A DNA stretch of 62,358 bases from Allosphingosinicella sp. (GCA_030447665.1 JAUJOJ010000004.1:39512-101869); one strand, 5' to 3'. Counted from the first letter of the stretch, positions 19,679 through 29,693 are shown. Notes: generated by a model from the sequence alone, not told the origin. Translations and numbers: made by a program.

Positions 19679-20302
19679 ATGGTCATCACCTTTTCTCACG
19701 CGAACGACGCTGCCGAAGCCGTGCAGGAAGCCGATGCCGCAGTCGCGGACGCGGTGGAGCCGATCCGCAAGGCGGCGCCCGTCAGGCTCATGTCGACGCT
19801 CAGCGAGATTGGCGACCAGCCGCAAATCCGCGCGCTTTCCGCCGCCCTGTTCGCCGCCGGCCTCGTCGGAGGCGATCGCCGGCTGATGCGGGCCGGGGTG
19901 CGGATGCTCGCCTCCCATGAGCTCGCCACCGCGCTCAAGAATTTCGTCAAGCACCGCGTCGACCGGACCCGCCCCCGCTCCCGCGGCGAGGGCGCGGATG
20001 CGCACAAGATGCAGCCCGGCAACAGTCCCGCCAAGGAAGAGACGAGCTTCCCCTCCGGCCACAGCGCCGGCGCGGCCTCGGCGGCCCGCGCCTTTGCCCG
20101 CGAGCTTCCGGACCATGCGGGCGCCGCTTACGGCACGGCGGCGGGCGTGGCGCTCGCGCAGATCCCGCGCTGTGCCCATTATCCAAGCGATGTCGGAGCG
20201 GGCGTGGCGATCGGAATTGCATCGGAGCTCGCGGTCGATGCGGCCTGGCGCGCCGCCGAAGCGGCCCTGGACAGCCTTGTTGCTGCAGAGGAGCGGGATT
20301 AA
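19679..20302 (+). CDS. PAP2-family phosphatase
   Basis: A 207-residue protein with the three phosphatase motifs of the PAP2 superfamily: KHRVDRTRPR (about residue 87), FPSGHSAGAASAARAFA, and PRCAHYPSDVGAG. Members remove phosphate from phosphatidic acid, undecaprenyl diphosphate or related lipids. Hydrophobicity is modest compared with the usual six-helix members, so it may be only partly membrane-embedded. The substrate is not evident. Confidence 0.75.
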   Translation: MVITFSHANDAAEAVQEADAAVADAVEPIRKAAPVRLMSTLSEIGDQPQIRALSAALFAAGLVGGDRRLMRAGVRMLASHELATALKNFVKHRVDRTRPRSRGEGADAHKMQPGNSPAKEETSFPSGHSAGAASAARAFARELPDHAGAAYGTAAGVALAQIPRCAHYPSDVGAGVAIGIASELAVDAAWRAAEAALDSLVAAEERD

Positions 20303-20335
20303 CTAACATCCACCCTGCCCGATTGGAGCCTGCCC

Positions 20336-22236
20336 TTGTTCCGCTTGCCCGCCGCGCCCGCCCTCGTTCTCGCTCTCACCGCCGTCCTTGCCGCCTGCAG
20401 CCCTGCCTTGCAGGGGAGCGCGGCGCCCGCCGGGCGGATGGTGGCTCCGCTCCTGCTGACGCCGGACGCCAAAGACAATCGCAGCTACGCCCAGCCGGAG
20501 GTTGCGCGGGTCACGCATGTCGCGCTCGATCTGGCGGCGGATTTCCAGGCGAAGCGGCTCGGCGGCACGGCGACCCTCGACCTCGACGCCGCGCGGGAGC
20601 GCGCGAGATCGTGCTCGACAATAAGGGGCTGGTGATCGCGGGCGTCACCGACGGCCGCGGACGCGAACTGCCCTATACCGAGGGCGATGCCGATCCGGAG
20701 ATGGGCTCGCCGCTGACGGTGACGCTGAACGGCGCCCGGCGGATCGTCGTCACCTATCACAGCGCTCCCGGCGCGGAGGCGCTGCAATGGCTGTCGCCCG
20801 AGCAGACCGCGGGCAAGCGGCACCCCTTCCTGTTCAGCCAGGGGCAGCCGACCCTCAACCGGACCTGGATCCCGACGCAGGACAGCCCCGGCATCCGCCA
20901 GACATGGGAGGCGCGGATCACCGTGCCCGAGCCGCTGAAGGCGGTGATGAGCGGCGATCGGCTCACGCCCGAGGGTGAGCCGGCGGCCCGCGGCCGCGCC
21001 TTCCGCTTCCGCATGGACAACCCGGTTGCGCCCTATCTCATCGCGCTCGCGGTGGGCGACATCGCTTTCCAGCCGCTCGGCCCCCGGACCGGCGTCTATG
21101 CCGAGCCCGCGACGCTCCCCGCCGCGGCCGCCGAGCTGGTCGACACCGAAAGGATGGTGACCGCCGCCGAGGCCCTTTACGGGCCCTATCGTTGGGGCCG
21201 CTACGACATGATCGTGCTCCCGCCCGCCTTTCCCTATGGCGGCATGGAGAACCCGACCCTCACCTTCCTCACCCCCACCTTCATCGCCGGCGACAGGAGC
21301 CTGGTCGGCCTCGTCGCGCACGAGCTGGCCCACTCCTGGTCGGGCAACCTCGTCACCAACGCGGTCTGGTCGGACAGCTGGCTCAACGAAGGCTTCACCT
21401 CCTATTTCGAGAACCGGATCATGGAGGCGCTTTACGGCACCGGCCGCGCTGCCCAGGAAGAGGCGCTCTCCTTCGCCGACATCGAAAGCGCGCTGAAGGA
21501 GCTTGGCGCCGCCGCGCCCGGCACGCGCCTCCACGACGAGAGCGGCGCCGATTCGAGCGGCATCGTCTACGACAAGGGCGCGGCCTTCCTGCGCACGATC
21601 GAACGCACCGTCGGCCGCGAGCGGTTCGACGCCTATCTCCGCTCCTATTTCGACCGCCACGCCTTCCAGCCGATGACCTCGGCCCGCTTCCTTGCCGACC
21701 TTCGCGCCAATCTCATCCGCGGCGACCAGGCGCTCGAGCGGACGCTCCGGCTGGACCAATGGGTTTACCAGCCCGGCCTTCCGGCCAACGTCGCGCGTCC
21801 CGAGCCCCGAGCTTTCGCTCCCGTCGACGCGGCCGCGCGCGCGTTCAACGCCGGCGGCCGGGTCGCCGCATTGCCCTTCGCCGGCTGGAACACGGCCGAG
21901 CGGCTTCGTTTCCTGAACGCGCTCCCCCGCACGCTGCCGAAGCAGCGGCTGGCACAGCTCGATCGAAGCTTCGGCCTCTCCGGCATCGGCAATAGCGAAG
22001 TGCTGTTCGCCTGGCTGAAGCTCGCCATCGCCAACCGCTACGAACCCGCAATCCCGGCCGCCGAACGCTTCCTCACCTCGATGGGCCGCCGCAAATTCGT
22101 GGCGCCGCTGTTCGAGGCGCTGGCCGCGCAAGGCGAATGGGGCCGCCCGATCGCCACCCGCATCTACGCGCGGGCCCGGCCGACCTACCACTCGGTGACC
22201 AGCACCACCGTCGACAAGACGCTCGGCGGGGGCTGA
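20336..22236 (+). pseudogene. M1-family metallo-aminopeptidase lipoprotein, frameshifted near 5' end
   Basis: The gene starts with TTG at 20336, eight bases after GGAG, giving a lipoprotein signal (LAAC lipobox). The frame breaks at about 20594-20597 after TLDLDAA, and the main body lies one frame over from GAREIVLDNKGL onward. The body has the substrate-binding GGMENPTLTF, the zinc site HELAHSWSGN and, 18 residues later, WLNEGFTSYFE, typical of leukotriene A4 hydrolase-like aminopeptidases. One missing C restores a single frame. As read, the signal peptide and the catalytic body are separated. Confidence 0.85.
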
Positions 22237-22237
22237 A

Positions 22238-22588
22238 CTAGCGCGCGCTCGGCCGCCTTCGGAACAGCCGGACGAGCCCGAGCATCGCGGCGGCGGCCGC
22301 GACGTCGGCGAGAAGGTCGGCGATCTGCGCGTCCCGGTGCAGCGGAGGGATCAGCTGGATGATCTCGATGAGGGCGCCAAAGGCAGCGAGGCCGATGAGG
22401 AGCCGAACCAGCGATGCCCTCGGGTAAGCCGCGGCGCCGAGTGCCGCCAGCGTGGCGAATGCCATGATGTGCTGGATCTTGTCGCCCGGCTCACCTGGAA
22501 TCTGCGGCGGCTTGGGCAGCGAGGCCATGACGAGCGCGAACACGGCAGCGCTCCAGAAGGCAATGCGGAGAAGGCGCCGGAATGTCAT
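22238..22588 (-). CDS. VanZ-like small membrane protein
   Basis: A 116-residue protein with four hydrophobic segments and the VanZ-like pattern (PGDKIQHIMAFATLAAL, then ALIEIIQLIPPLHRDAQIADLLADVAAA). Members are of unclear function; one influences teicoplanin resistance. It is convergent with the M1 peptidase gene, whose stop is one base away, and divergent from the rimK operon. Confidence 0.75.
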   Translation of the reverse strand: MTFRRLLRIAFWSAAVFALVMASLPKPPQIPGEPGDKIQHIMAFATLAALGAAAYPRASLVRLLIGLAAFGALIEIIQLIPPLHRDAQIADLLADVAAAAAMLGLVRLFRRRPSAR

Positions 22589-22669
22589 GGCACCCGCTTA
22601 ATAAAACGGGCGCGGCTCCGCCACCGCCTTCCCTTTCCAATCCGCCCGGCAGGCTGATAGAAGGCTCCG

Positions 22670-23329
22670 GTGCCTCCCCGGGTAAGAGCCTTGAAGCGCG
22701 AGCGGCCCGTGATCGGATGGCGCGAATGGGTGCTGCTGCCCGATTTCCTGGCCGTGCCGATCAAGGCGAAGATCGATACCGGCGCCCGCACCTCCTCGAT
22801 CCACAGCTTCGGCACGCGCAGGTTCACCGATCGCGGCGAGCCTCATGTCGAGTTTCTCGTCCACCCGCGCCAGGGTCTCGACACGCCCGAAATCGCCTGC
22901 GTCGCACCGGTGAAGGACGAACGCTGGGTCAAGAGCTCGAACGGCGAATCCGAATTCAGGATCGTGGTGGAGACGATGGCTCGGCTCGGCTCCATCGACT
23001 GGCCGATCGAATTGACCCTGGCCGACCGCGACGTCATGGGCTTTCGCATGCTGCTGGGCCGCGAAGCGATCCGGCGGCGCTTCCTCGTCGATCCGGCGCG
23101 CTCCTATCGCCTGTATCGCCTGGGAACCGGTTTTTCGCTCCAGACCGGCACAAGGATCAGCAGGTCGATGTCCCCCGGACATGGCTGCGGCCTGCGGGGA
23201 AGCGCCTTGTCGGGAAAGGCTCTAAAGCGCTGGAAACCCCCGCCGAATGAAGATCGTCCTCCTCTGCCGGAGCCCCCAGCTCTATTCGCATCAGAGGCTG
23301 ATCGAGGCGGCGCGGGCGCGCGGGCATGA
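22670..23329 (+). CDS. Retropepsin-like 'ATP-dependent zinc protease' family (RimB-like)
   Basis: The first 150 residues match the family paired with Rim[30 protein letters not shown] holds the DTGA aspartic-protease-like motif, and [22 protein letters not shown] is the conserved end. In pseudomonads the relative RimB is described as acting on the poly-glutamate tails made by RimK. The open frame runs 83 bases into rimK and its tail looks non-native. In the neighbouring frame a stop at 23,248-23,250 overlaps the rimK ATG as ATGA, the usual coupling, so a one-base loss near 23,115-23,130 is possible. The C-terminus is uncertain. Confidence 0.65.
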   Translation: MPPRVRALKRERPVIGWREWVLLPDFLAVPIKAKIDTGARTSSIHSFGTRRFTDRGEPHVEFLVHPRQGLDTPEIACVAPVKDERWVKSSNGESEFRIVVETMARLGSIDWPIELTLADRDVMGFRMLLGREAIRRRFLVDPARSYRLYRLGTGFSLQTGTRISRSMSPGHGCGLRGSALSGKALKRWKPPPNEDRPPLPEPPALFASEADRGGAGARA

Positions 23330-24152
23330 GATCGACACGATCAACCACCTGCGCTGCACGATCGACATCGCCTCGCACCGGCCGAAGATCCACTATCACG
23401 GCAAGGTGCTCGCCAGGCCCGACGCGGTGATCCCGCGGATCGGCGCCTCCGTCACCTTTTTCGGCACCGCCGTGGTGCGGCAGTTCGAAATGATGCGGGT
23501 CTATTGCGTCAACGAGAGCGTCGCCATCTCCCGCTCGCGCGACAAGCTGCGCAGCCTGCAGCTCCTCTCGCGCAAGGGCATCGGCCTGCCGGTGACGGTG
23601 TTCGCCCACAAGACCTCCAACGCCGACGAGATCGTGAAGCTCGCCGGCGGAGCGCCGGTGATCATCAAGCTGCTCGAGGGGACGCAAGGCATCGGCGTCG
23701 TCCTGGGCGAAACGCCCAAGGCGGCCGCCTCGATCATCGAGGCGTTCGGCGGCGTCAATACCAACATCCTCGTCCAGGAATATGTCGCCGAAGCGAAGGG
23801 CGAGGATATTCGCTGCATCGTCGTCGGTGAGCGCGTCGTCGCATCGATGCAGCGGCGCGGGCGCGAGGGCGACTTCCGTTCCAACCTCCACCGCGGCGGA
23901 TCGGCCAAGTCCGCCAGGATCACGCCGCAGGAGCGTTCAACCGCGATCGGCGCGGCTCGGGCGATGGGTCTCAACGTGTGCGGCGTCGACATGCTTCGAT
24001 CGAACCACGGCCCGGTGGTGATGGAGGTCAACTCTTCGCCCGGGCTGGAGGGCGTCGAGACCGCGACCGGGGTGGACGTTGCCGGCAAGATCATCGAATT
24101 CATCGAAAAGAACGCGCTGCCGGGGAAGACGAAAACCCGGGGGAAGGGCTAG
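23247..24152 (+). CDS. rimK: RimK-family alpha-L-glutamate ligase
   Basis: An ATP-grasp enzyme of 301 residues that adds glutamate to protein or peptide C-termini; in E. coli the target is ribosomal protein S6. Visible are the N-terminal domain ([18 protein letters not shown]), the ATP-grasp lysine strand [15 protein letters not shown], the hinge [17 protein letters not shown] and the metal-binding [15 protein letters not shown]. It sits between the retropepsin-like gene and an aspartoacylase-like gene with almost no spacing, so the three act together. Confidence 0.9.
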   Translation: MKIVLLCRSPQLYSHQRLIEAARARGHEIDTINHLRCTIDIASHRPKIHYHGKVLARPDAVIPRIGASVTFFGTAVVRQFEMMRVYCVNESVAISRSRDKLRSLQLLSRKGIGLPVTVFAHKTSNADEIVKLAGGAPVIIKLLEGTQGIGVVLGETPKAAASIIEAFGGVNTNILVQEYVAEAKGEDIRCIVVGERVVASMQRRGREGDFRSNLHRGGSAKSARITPQERSTAIGAARAMGLNVCGVDMLRSNHGPVVMEVNSSPGLEGVETATGVDVAGKIIEFIEKNALPGKTKTRGKG

Positions 24153-24154
24153 CA

Positions 24155-25174
24155 ATGGCGCGGGGGGCATTCACGATCGGGGGAGAAAGGATCGCGGCCG
24201 GCGAGCGGCGGCTGGTCGACCTGCCGCTGAGCGCGCTTTCCAACCAGACGCCGATGGCGGTCCCCGTCAGCGTCGTTCACGGCCGCCGCGAAGGGCCGAC
24301 ATTGTTCGTCAGCGCCGCGATCCATGGCGACGAGCTTACCGGGGTCGCGATCTGCCGCCGCCTGCTCGCGTCCAAGGCTCTCAACGTCGCCAGCGGCACT
24401 TTGCTGATGGTGCCGATCGTCAACGCCTTCGGCTTCATCAGCCACAGCCGCTACCTTCCGGACCGGAGGGACCTCAACCGCAGCTTTCCCGGAAGTCCGA
24501 GGGGATCGCTCGCCGCCCAGCTCGCCTGCCTTTTCCTGAGCGAGGTGGTGGCGCGCAGCGACTATGGCATCGATCTCCACAGCGCTGCGATCCACCGCTC
24601 CAACCTTCCGCAGATCCGGGTCGACAGCGCGCAGGCCGAGGCGCTGGAGCTCGCGCGCGCATTCGGCGCTCCGATCATCGTGCACAGCGGCCTGCGCGAG
24701 GGGTCGCTTCGCGAGGCGGCGCGCGCGAAGGGGGTGCCGGTCATCGTCTACGAGGCCGGCGAAGGGCTCCGCGTCGACGAGATGTCGGTCACCGTCGGCA
24801 TCCGCGGCGTGCTGCGCGTGATGGCGCATCTCGGCATGATCCGCCGCTCGCGGGACCTGCGGCGGCCGGAGCCCGTCCTGTCGACCAGCAGCCGCTGGGT
24901 CCGGGCCGAGGAAAGCGGCCTCTTCCGCGCCTTCCGGGAGATCGGCGCCCATGTGAAGGGGGGCGAGGTGATCGGGCTGATCGCGGACCCTTTTGGCCGC
25001 CACGAGACCGAGGTCAAGGCGAGCATCACCGGCATCGTCATCGGCCGCGCCAACATCCCCGCGATCAATCAGGGCGATGCGCTGTTCCACATCGCCAAGG
25101 TCGAGGATCCCTCGAAGGTCGGCGAACATTTCGACCGGCTGGAGCAGCTGCTCGACGAGGACGAGATCATTTAG
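24155..25174 (+). CDS. Succinylglutamate desuccinylase/aspartoacylase-family hydrolase
   Basis: A 339-residue zinc carboxypeptidase-fold enzyme. Zinc ligands appear as AAIHGDELTG (H-x-x-E, about residue 52) and GIDLHSAA (about residue 138), with DRRDLNRSFPG between them, followed by a beta-rich C-terminal domain. The start at 24155 lies two bases after the rimK stop. Its place in the RimK operon suggests it removes or processes glutamate or a glutamylated product; that is inference. It could instead act on an unrelated acyl amino acid. Confidence 0.85.
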   Translation: MARGAFTIGGERIAAGERRLVDLPLSALSNQTPMAVPVSVVHGRREGPTLFVSAAIHGDELTGVAICRRLLASKALNVASGTLLMVPIVNAFGFISHSRYLPDRRDLNRSFPGSPRGSLAAQLACLFLSEVVARSDYGIDLHSAAIHRSNLPQIRVDSAQAEALELARAFGAPIIVHSGLREGSLREAARAKGVPVIVYEAGEGLRVDEMSVTVGIRGVLRVMAHLGMIRRSRDLRRPEPVLSTSSRWVRAEESGLFRAFREIGAHVKGGEVIGLIADPFGRHETEVKASITGIVIGRANIPAINQGDALFHIAKVEDPSKVGEHFDRLEQLLDEDEII

Positions 25175-25222
25175 AGTGCTTTCCGGTCAGGTGGAATCAC
25201 CCGACGGCTCGGCAAGCACGGC
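25175..25222. repeat. Dispersed intergenic repeat, copy 1
   Basis: AGAGTGCTTTCCGGTCAGGT and the following ACGGCTCGGCAAG recur in reverse orientation at 60,838-60,912, and a diverged copy is seen at 43,407-43,431. The segment is non-coding and lies after the rimK operon. Confidence 0.6.
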
Positions 25223-25238
25223 GATCAAAGGGAAATCA

Positions 25239-25264
25239 GTTCCCGGTTCAGCATAACCGGGAAC
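25239..25264. terminator. Hairpin between convergent genes
   Basis: A perfect 10-bp stem (GTTCCCGGTT / AACCGGGAAC) with a six-base loop lies between the aspartoacylase-like gene and the class II aldolase gene, which end facing each other. There is no long T run, so a bidirectional terminator is likely but not certain. Confidence 0.55.
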
Positions 25265-25268
25265 GAGT

Positions 25269-26084
25269 CTAGCTCGCGAAGCCGGGATCCAGCCGGTAGG
25301 CCTTGCGGAGCAAGGCCGGCCAGGCGAGCGCGCGGGCGGCGAGCTTCAGGCCGATCTTGCCCTGCTGCGCGGTGACCTCGGGCGCGCCCTGGGGCGGGCT
25401 GTTGAGGCTGTCGCCGGCGGAAAGCGCCAGGATCTGCGCCTCGCAGGCCCGCTCGAGGAAATAGATCTTGAGGAACGCCTCGCCGACGGTTTCTCCGATC
25501 GCAAGCGTTCCATGGTTGCGCAGCAGCATGGCGCCCTTGTCGCCGATATTGGCGACCAGCCGCTCGCGCTCGTCGAGATCGACGGCGACGCCCTCATAAT
25601 CGTGATAGGCGACATCGTCGCGGATCAGCATCGCGGTCTGGGTCAGCGGCAGCAGCCCTTCGCTGTGCGCGGACACCGCCTGCCCGTGCGGCGTGTGGAG
25701 ATGGATCACCGCATGCGCGTCCGGCCGCGCCATGTGCAGCGCGGAATGGATGGTGAAGCCCGCCGGATTGGTGACGAACGGCGTCGGCTCGACCGGGTTG
25801 CCCTGCATGTCGACCTTGACGAGGCTGGAGGCGGTCACCTCCTCGAACATCAGATTGTAGGGGTTGAGGAGGAAATGGTGCTCCGGCCCCGGCAGCCGCG
25901 CCGACAGGTGCGTGAAGATAAGGTCGTCCCATCCATGATAAGCCACCAGCCGGTAGGCGGCGGCGAGATCGACGCGGATCTTCCACTCGTCCTCGCTGAC
26001 CTTGCCCTCGAGCGACGGAATTTCCACCGAGGAAAGCGGCGCCAGCCTGTCCATGCCCCTGGAGATCGCATCGACTCTGCCCAT
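25269..26084 (-). CDS. Class II aldolase/adducin-family protein
   Basis: A 271-residue protein with the fold of fuculose-phosphate aldolase and ribulose-phosphate epimerase. The zinc-binding histidines appear in AVIHLHTPHGQAVS, with a further one in LLRNHGTLAIGE; FTHLSARLPGPEHHFLLNPY is the usual N-terminal substrate-loop segment. The start at 26084 was chosen because the open frame further upstream has no family similarity. The sugar or alcohol substrate is unknown; such proteins are common beside unrelated genes in sphingomonads. Confidence 0.8.
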   Translation of the reverse strand: MGRVDAISRGMDRLAPLSSVEIPSLEGKVSEDEWKIRVDLAAAYRLVAYHGWDDLIFTHLSARLPGPEHHFLLNPYNLMFEEVTASSLVKVDMQGNPVEPTPFVTNPAGFTIHSALHMARPDAHAVIHLHTPHGQAVSAHSEGLLPLTQTAMLIRDDVAYHDYEGVAVDLDERERLVANIGDKGAMLLRNHGTLAIGETVGEAFLKIYFLERACEAQILALSAGDSLNSPPQGAPEVTAQQGKIGLKLAARALAWPALLRKAYRLDPGFAS

Positions 26085-26142
26085 CGCCCAACCCGCTCCT
26101 CGATCTCTGAACGCTATGGGACAGGTGGCGGCATGGCAACAC

Positions 26143-27630
26143 TCATCCGATCGGCAGCTCCACCTCCACCCACAATCCGCCACCGTTCGCTTGGTCCTGG
26201 TAACGGAGCCTTGCCGGAGCGTCGTCGGCTCCGAATGCCTTGCGCTCCCGGTACAGCTCCACGTCGTCGCCGCGCAGGACGCGGCCTTTGGTCCGGTCAA
26301 GAAGCGCTTTCTCGAGCTTCCCGTAGGGCATATCCCAGCCGTCCTTACCCTGCTTTTGAGCCACTTCCCGCACGACGGGGATCATGGCGATCAGCCGCTC
26401 GTCCTTCATCTCCTCCAAGCCCCGATGGCGCAGCGTGGCATTGTGGCTGGCATGGTGACCGACCTTGTAGAGCGTGACGCGGCTGAGGAGATCGTTGACC
26501 AGGATCGGCGACGGCTCGCCCTCTTGCTGAGTGCGTGGGTAGCTCTGATCGCCCCATGACAGCCAGTTGCCGACCTGCGCATCGCCGGGGAATAGAAGCA
26601 CCTGCCGGTCGGGAAGCTCGAAGGCCAGCGCGAGGCTGGTATTATTGGTATCCGAATCCATCTTAAGCGCGAGCGCATCGGCCGCTCGAAGCCAATCGCG
26701 GTCGATCTGCTCCGCCGCGCGGGCCGGATCGAAGTAGCTTCGCGCCACCGCCCAGCCTTTCTTGCCGTTCGCCGCCGCCCGCGCAGCGGCGAACGGCGAT
26801 TGGCGGGGCTTGGCGAAGGGCGATGGATCCGGAGCATCTTCTTCGACGCCGATCTCATTCGGGTCCGAACGCTCGTCCAGTGCCGGGCAGAACGCGCGGA
26901 CTGAGCTTGTCACCGCTAGCGCTTCGTCCATCGTGGTAAGATACACCTCGCTGGCCGGACCATGCGACGGCAGATCCTTGCGCAGGCGAGCGAGATTACG
27001 GGGCGGGCCAAGCACGAAAGCTCTGAATCCTCCCTCTTTGGCCACCATGCGAACGTCGCCTGGCTCCAGATAGTGGATGTTCGTGCCTGCTTTGGCCTTC
27101 AACGCAGCGATGACTTCCCTGCTGTTGCTCGGGCGTTTGACGTCGGTGGTTTCCGGCTCGTCCATGAAGGCGACGAAACGTCGCAGCGCAGCGACGTTGC
27201 GGACGCTCTCGTCGCCATCAAGACCATGCTCGGTCAACTGGGCTGTCAGCGCGAGCGCCTTCTTGGCTTTGTTGAAGCGGGCCTGCAACGCGACTGCCTG
27301 AGCGTCGAGATCATTCTCGGTCCAGGCGAGCCACAGCGCGCCGAAGGTGACGTCCTTGGCAAAGATCAGGTCGTGCGCCTGCGCGAAGCCGGAAAGGTGA
27401 TCGGCGTGCTCATGGGTGAGCACGACCAGGTCGAGCCTTTTGCCGGTCTCTTGGAGAAGGTCGGCGACGATCGTGCGCATCCTCTCCTTGCCGCCCTCGC
27501 TGCCCTGCAACACGCCGCAGTCGATCAGGATATGAGTTCGTTCTTGGCCGCAGCTGTAGATGAGCAGGAAGCAGTCGCCGAGGATGCCGCGATACATGCG
27601 GACCCGGATGTGGTGGTCGGACATGGTCAA
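26143..27630 (-). CDS. Metallo-beta-lactamase-fold hydrolase, third gene of patatin cassette
   Basis: A 495-residue cytosolic protein. The N-terminal MBL domain has LIDCGVLQGS, the metal site VLTHEHADHLSG (about residues 73-84) and later LLFPGDAQVGNWLSW and YKVGHHASHNATLRHRG, the ComEC/Rec2-like variety of the fold. A 200-residue insert separates the halves of the metal centre. The C-terminus has no recognised domain. Its start codon overlaps the stop of the HExxH peptidase gene (ATGA), so the two are translationally coupled. Substrate unknown; relatives act on nucleic acids or cyclic or phosphodiester compounds. Confidence 0.8.
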   Translation of the reverse strand: MTMSDHHIRVRMYRGILGDCFLLIYSCGQERTHILIDCGVLQGSEGGKERMRTIVADLLQETGKRLDLVVLTHEHADHLSGFAQAHDLIFAKDVTFGALWLAWTENDLDAQAVALQARFNKAKKALALTAQLTEHGLDGDESVRNVAALRRFVAFMDEPETTDVKRPSNSREVIAALKAKAGTNIHYLEPGDVRMVAKEGGFRAFVLGPPRNLARLRKDLPSHGPASEVYLTTMDEALAVTSSVRAFCPALDERSDPNEIGVEEDAPDPSPFAKPRQSPFAAARAAANGKKGWAVARSYFDPARAAEQIDRDWLRAADALALKMDSDTNNTSLALAFELPDRQVLLFPGDAQVGNWLSWGDQSYPRTQQEGEPSPILVNDLLSRVTLYKVGHHASHNATLRHRGLEEMKDERLIAMIPVVREVAQKQGKDGWDMPYGKLEKALLDRTKGRVLRGDDVELYRERKAFGADDAPARLRYQDQANGGGLWVEVELPIG

Positions 27631-29693
27631 GCCCTCCGGTGTGCCATCGCGAAGATTTCATCCTGGGTTCCTCGCGCCGCGCGGTAGGCAAGCGCCAGGG
27701 TCTCGGAGCTCCTTCCGTTGAGATAGTCGCGGTTCCTGCGCAGCCGGTCGACATCGTCGATCCGTTTGCGGATGACGTAGCGCAAGGTGCCGTTACGAAG
27801 GTCGATCACGAGGGTGGCACCGCCACGGAATATGAAGTCGGCCTCGCGCGGAGGCTCGCCTTCGGGCAGATTATCTTGGTGCGCCTGCACGTCTTGGTCG
27901 AGAAAGCCGCGGCGACGCTGCGTCACCTCGACGATCAGGAGGCGCAAGTCCTGCCCATTGGGTCCGGAGCGGCGCGTCGCCCGGACCTGGTCGACTTGCA
28001 CTGCGGGGTATTGCCGGCGAGACGCCGGCCGCCCCTCCTCGATACGAGACTCCCAGCGAGAGATGGTGTGAAGCTTGTTGTTTGGGACCTTGGTTTCCAT
28101 CCTCTGCGTCGAAAAGAAGACTCCGAGGGCCTGCTCCCAAGCGCGATCCTTTATCTCGCCGTCGGATTCCCGCAGCCATTGGAGGATCTTGAATCGATTG
28201 TTGTGCGCCTGAACATATGCGGCATGATGCTGAAATTGCGGGAAGAGGTCGAGCGAGCGAAGGCCCTGCGGCTTTTTCCCAGCATCTTGTGAGGGCTCCC
28301 CAAGCGGATCCGTCAATTGATGGTCCTTCATCTGTGGGATCAGCGCTTTTTCGAACTCCCGGCTGATATTGACCTTTTTCGGCTTGCCGCCCGGTCCGTT
28401 CGTCTCAACCGCCACCGGCTTTGCCGGCTCCCATAACAAACTGTCGGGCGCCAACGAGAGGCAGTGGTCGGGATAGATGCCGCGGCGGCGAAAGCCCTGG
28501 ATGATCGCGAGCCTGTACCCGAGCGGATCGTCGGGGATGAGGTCGTGGTCGGCGGTAATGATCGCGCGCAGGAATTCGCCGAAATTCACGTCCACCGGGG
28601 GCATATAATCGAGCGCCCGGATGCACATCCGCAGCAGCTGGTCCGCCGAGCGGGTCGCCTCCTTGGTGAGGCGCGCGACAAGATCCGGGTGGAGGTCGCG
28701 CAATTTCGAACGCTCCTTGCCCGGATAGACAAGCCGCAGCAGATCGGCGGTCCGGCTATTATAGATGCTCACCAGCGCGTCAAAGATGGCCGCCACCAGG
28801 ATCGCGCCGCGCTCGTGCGGTTCGGTTGCGGCCGCGAAGCGCGCCGGATCCGGCTGCCCATCGGGCCCCTTCTCGTCGATCGCACTGCGGAGGGCCTTGT
28901 AGCGTCCGGTCGCCTCGCCGAACTGGCGTGCAAGGTCGCTCAGCATGCCGTGATCGTCGAGCCCGCCCTTGCGCGCGATCTCGCCTGCGACCGCCTCGGG
29001 CATGGTGAAATGGAGCAGCAGCGCGACGATGTCGGCAAAGGCTTCGTGAAAGGCAATACTGTCGCGACTGGTCGCTTCCGCATAGCGCGGGTGGAGACCG
29101 TCGAGGATTGCGTGGGTCGTCTCGTGGACGATGATATCGTGCGACAGCGCGGTGAATACCCAGCCGCCCGGGAGGTTGCTCCCCGAAGCGGTCAGCGAGG
29201 CACGGAAATAGCCGAACAGCAGCGCACGCTTGTCGCGGCTATAATAGGCGTTGGGCTCACGCAGCGCGTGCGGATAGATGCGCAGCTTGGGCACGCCGCG
29301 CGGCAGCTTGTCGTCCTCGCGCTTGCGGTGCCAGAAAACCCGGCGGCCCAGCGCCCGCTCGAAAGCCTTGATCGTCTTCATCGCGACGGCGAAGACCATC
29401 TGCTGGTGGAAGCGGGGATCGCCCTCGGTCGGTGCGATCCCATCCTGCGCGAGCAGATCGATACGATTGAGATCGACCGGTTCGTAAAACTGGCCGCTCA
29501 CCGGATCCACGTCGATCACCTCAAGGTAATCGTTGATCGGGCCAGGCTTTAACGTGCCGTCGAGATTGCCCCATGGCAGTGCGATGGTGGCGACGTTCAC
29601 TCCCGCGGATTCGATTGCCGTCGAAGCCTGCGGATCGAAGGCGTAGACCCTCAGCCGGCGGGCCGCGGGCGCTGAATAAGGTGCCGAGCTCAT
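27627..29693 (-). CDS. HExxH (gluzincin-like) peptidase, second gene of patatin cassette
   Basis: A 688-residue protein with no signal peptide. The zinc site is IIVHETTHAILDGLHPRY (about residues 188-205), and the third ligand probably lies in FHEAFADIVALL about 25 residues later, the thermolysin-like arrangement. The region around it (FGYFRASLTASGSNLPGG, DRKALLFGYF-type strands) resembles an M4-type catalytic core. The last 250 residues form a separate basic, beta-rich region without a family I can name. A secreted protease would need a leader, so an intracellular target, self or foreign, is more likely. It starts 36 bases after the patatin gene. Confidence 0.7.
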   Translation of the reverse strand: MSSAPYSAPAARRLRVYAFDPQASTAIESAGVNVATIALPWGNLDGTLKPGPINDYLEVIDVDPVSGQFYEPVDLNRIDLLAQDGIAPTEGDPRFHQQMVFAVAMKTIKAFERALGRRVFWHRKREDDKLPRGVPKLRIYPHALREPNAYYSRDKRALLFGYFRASLTASGSNLPGGWVFTALSHDIIVHETTHAILDGLHPRYAEATSRDSIAFHEAFADIVALLLHFTMPEAVAGEIARKGGLDDHGMLSDLARQFGEATGRYKALRSAIDEKGPDGQPDPARFAAATEPHERGAILVAAIFDALVSIYNSRTADLLRLVYPGKERSKLRDLHPDLVARLTKEATRSADQLLRMCIRALDYMPPVDVNFGEFLRAIITADHDLIPDDPLGYRLAIIQGFRRRGIYPDHCLSLAPDSLLWEPAKPVAVETNGPGGKPKKVNISREFEKALIPQMKDHQLTDPLGEPSQDAGKKPQGLRSLDLFPQFQHHAAYVQAHNNRFKILQWLRESDGEIKDRAWEQALGVFFSTQRMETKVPNNKLHTISRWESRIEEGRPASRRQYPAVQVDQVRATRRSGPNGQDLRLLIVEVTQRRRGFLDQDVQAHQDNLPEGEPPREADFIFRGGATLVIDLRNGTLRYVIRKRIDDVDRLRRNRDYLNGRSSETLALAYRAARGTQDEIFAMAHRRA

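Noticed and set aside
20485..22191. 568-residue minus-strand frame
   Set aside because: Antisense of the M1 aminopeptidase gene, whose zinc motif and family blocks are unambiguous.
28464..29552. 362-residue plus-strand frame across the HExxH peptidase gene
   Set aside because: The minus strand carries the HETTHAILDG motif and operon spacing; the plus frame has none.
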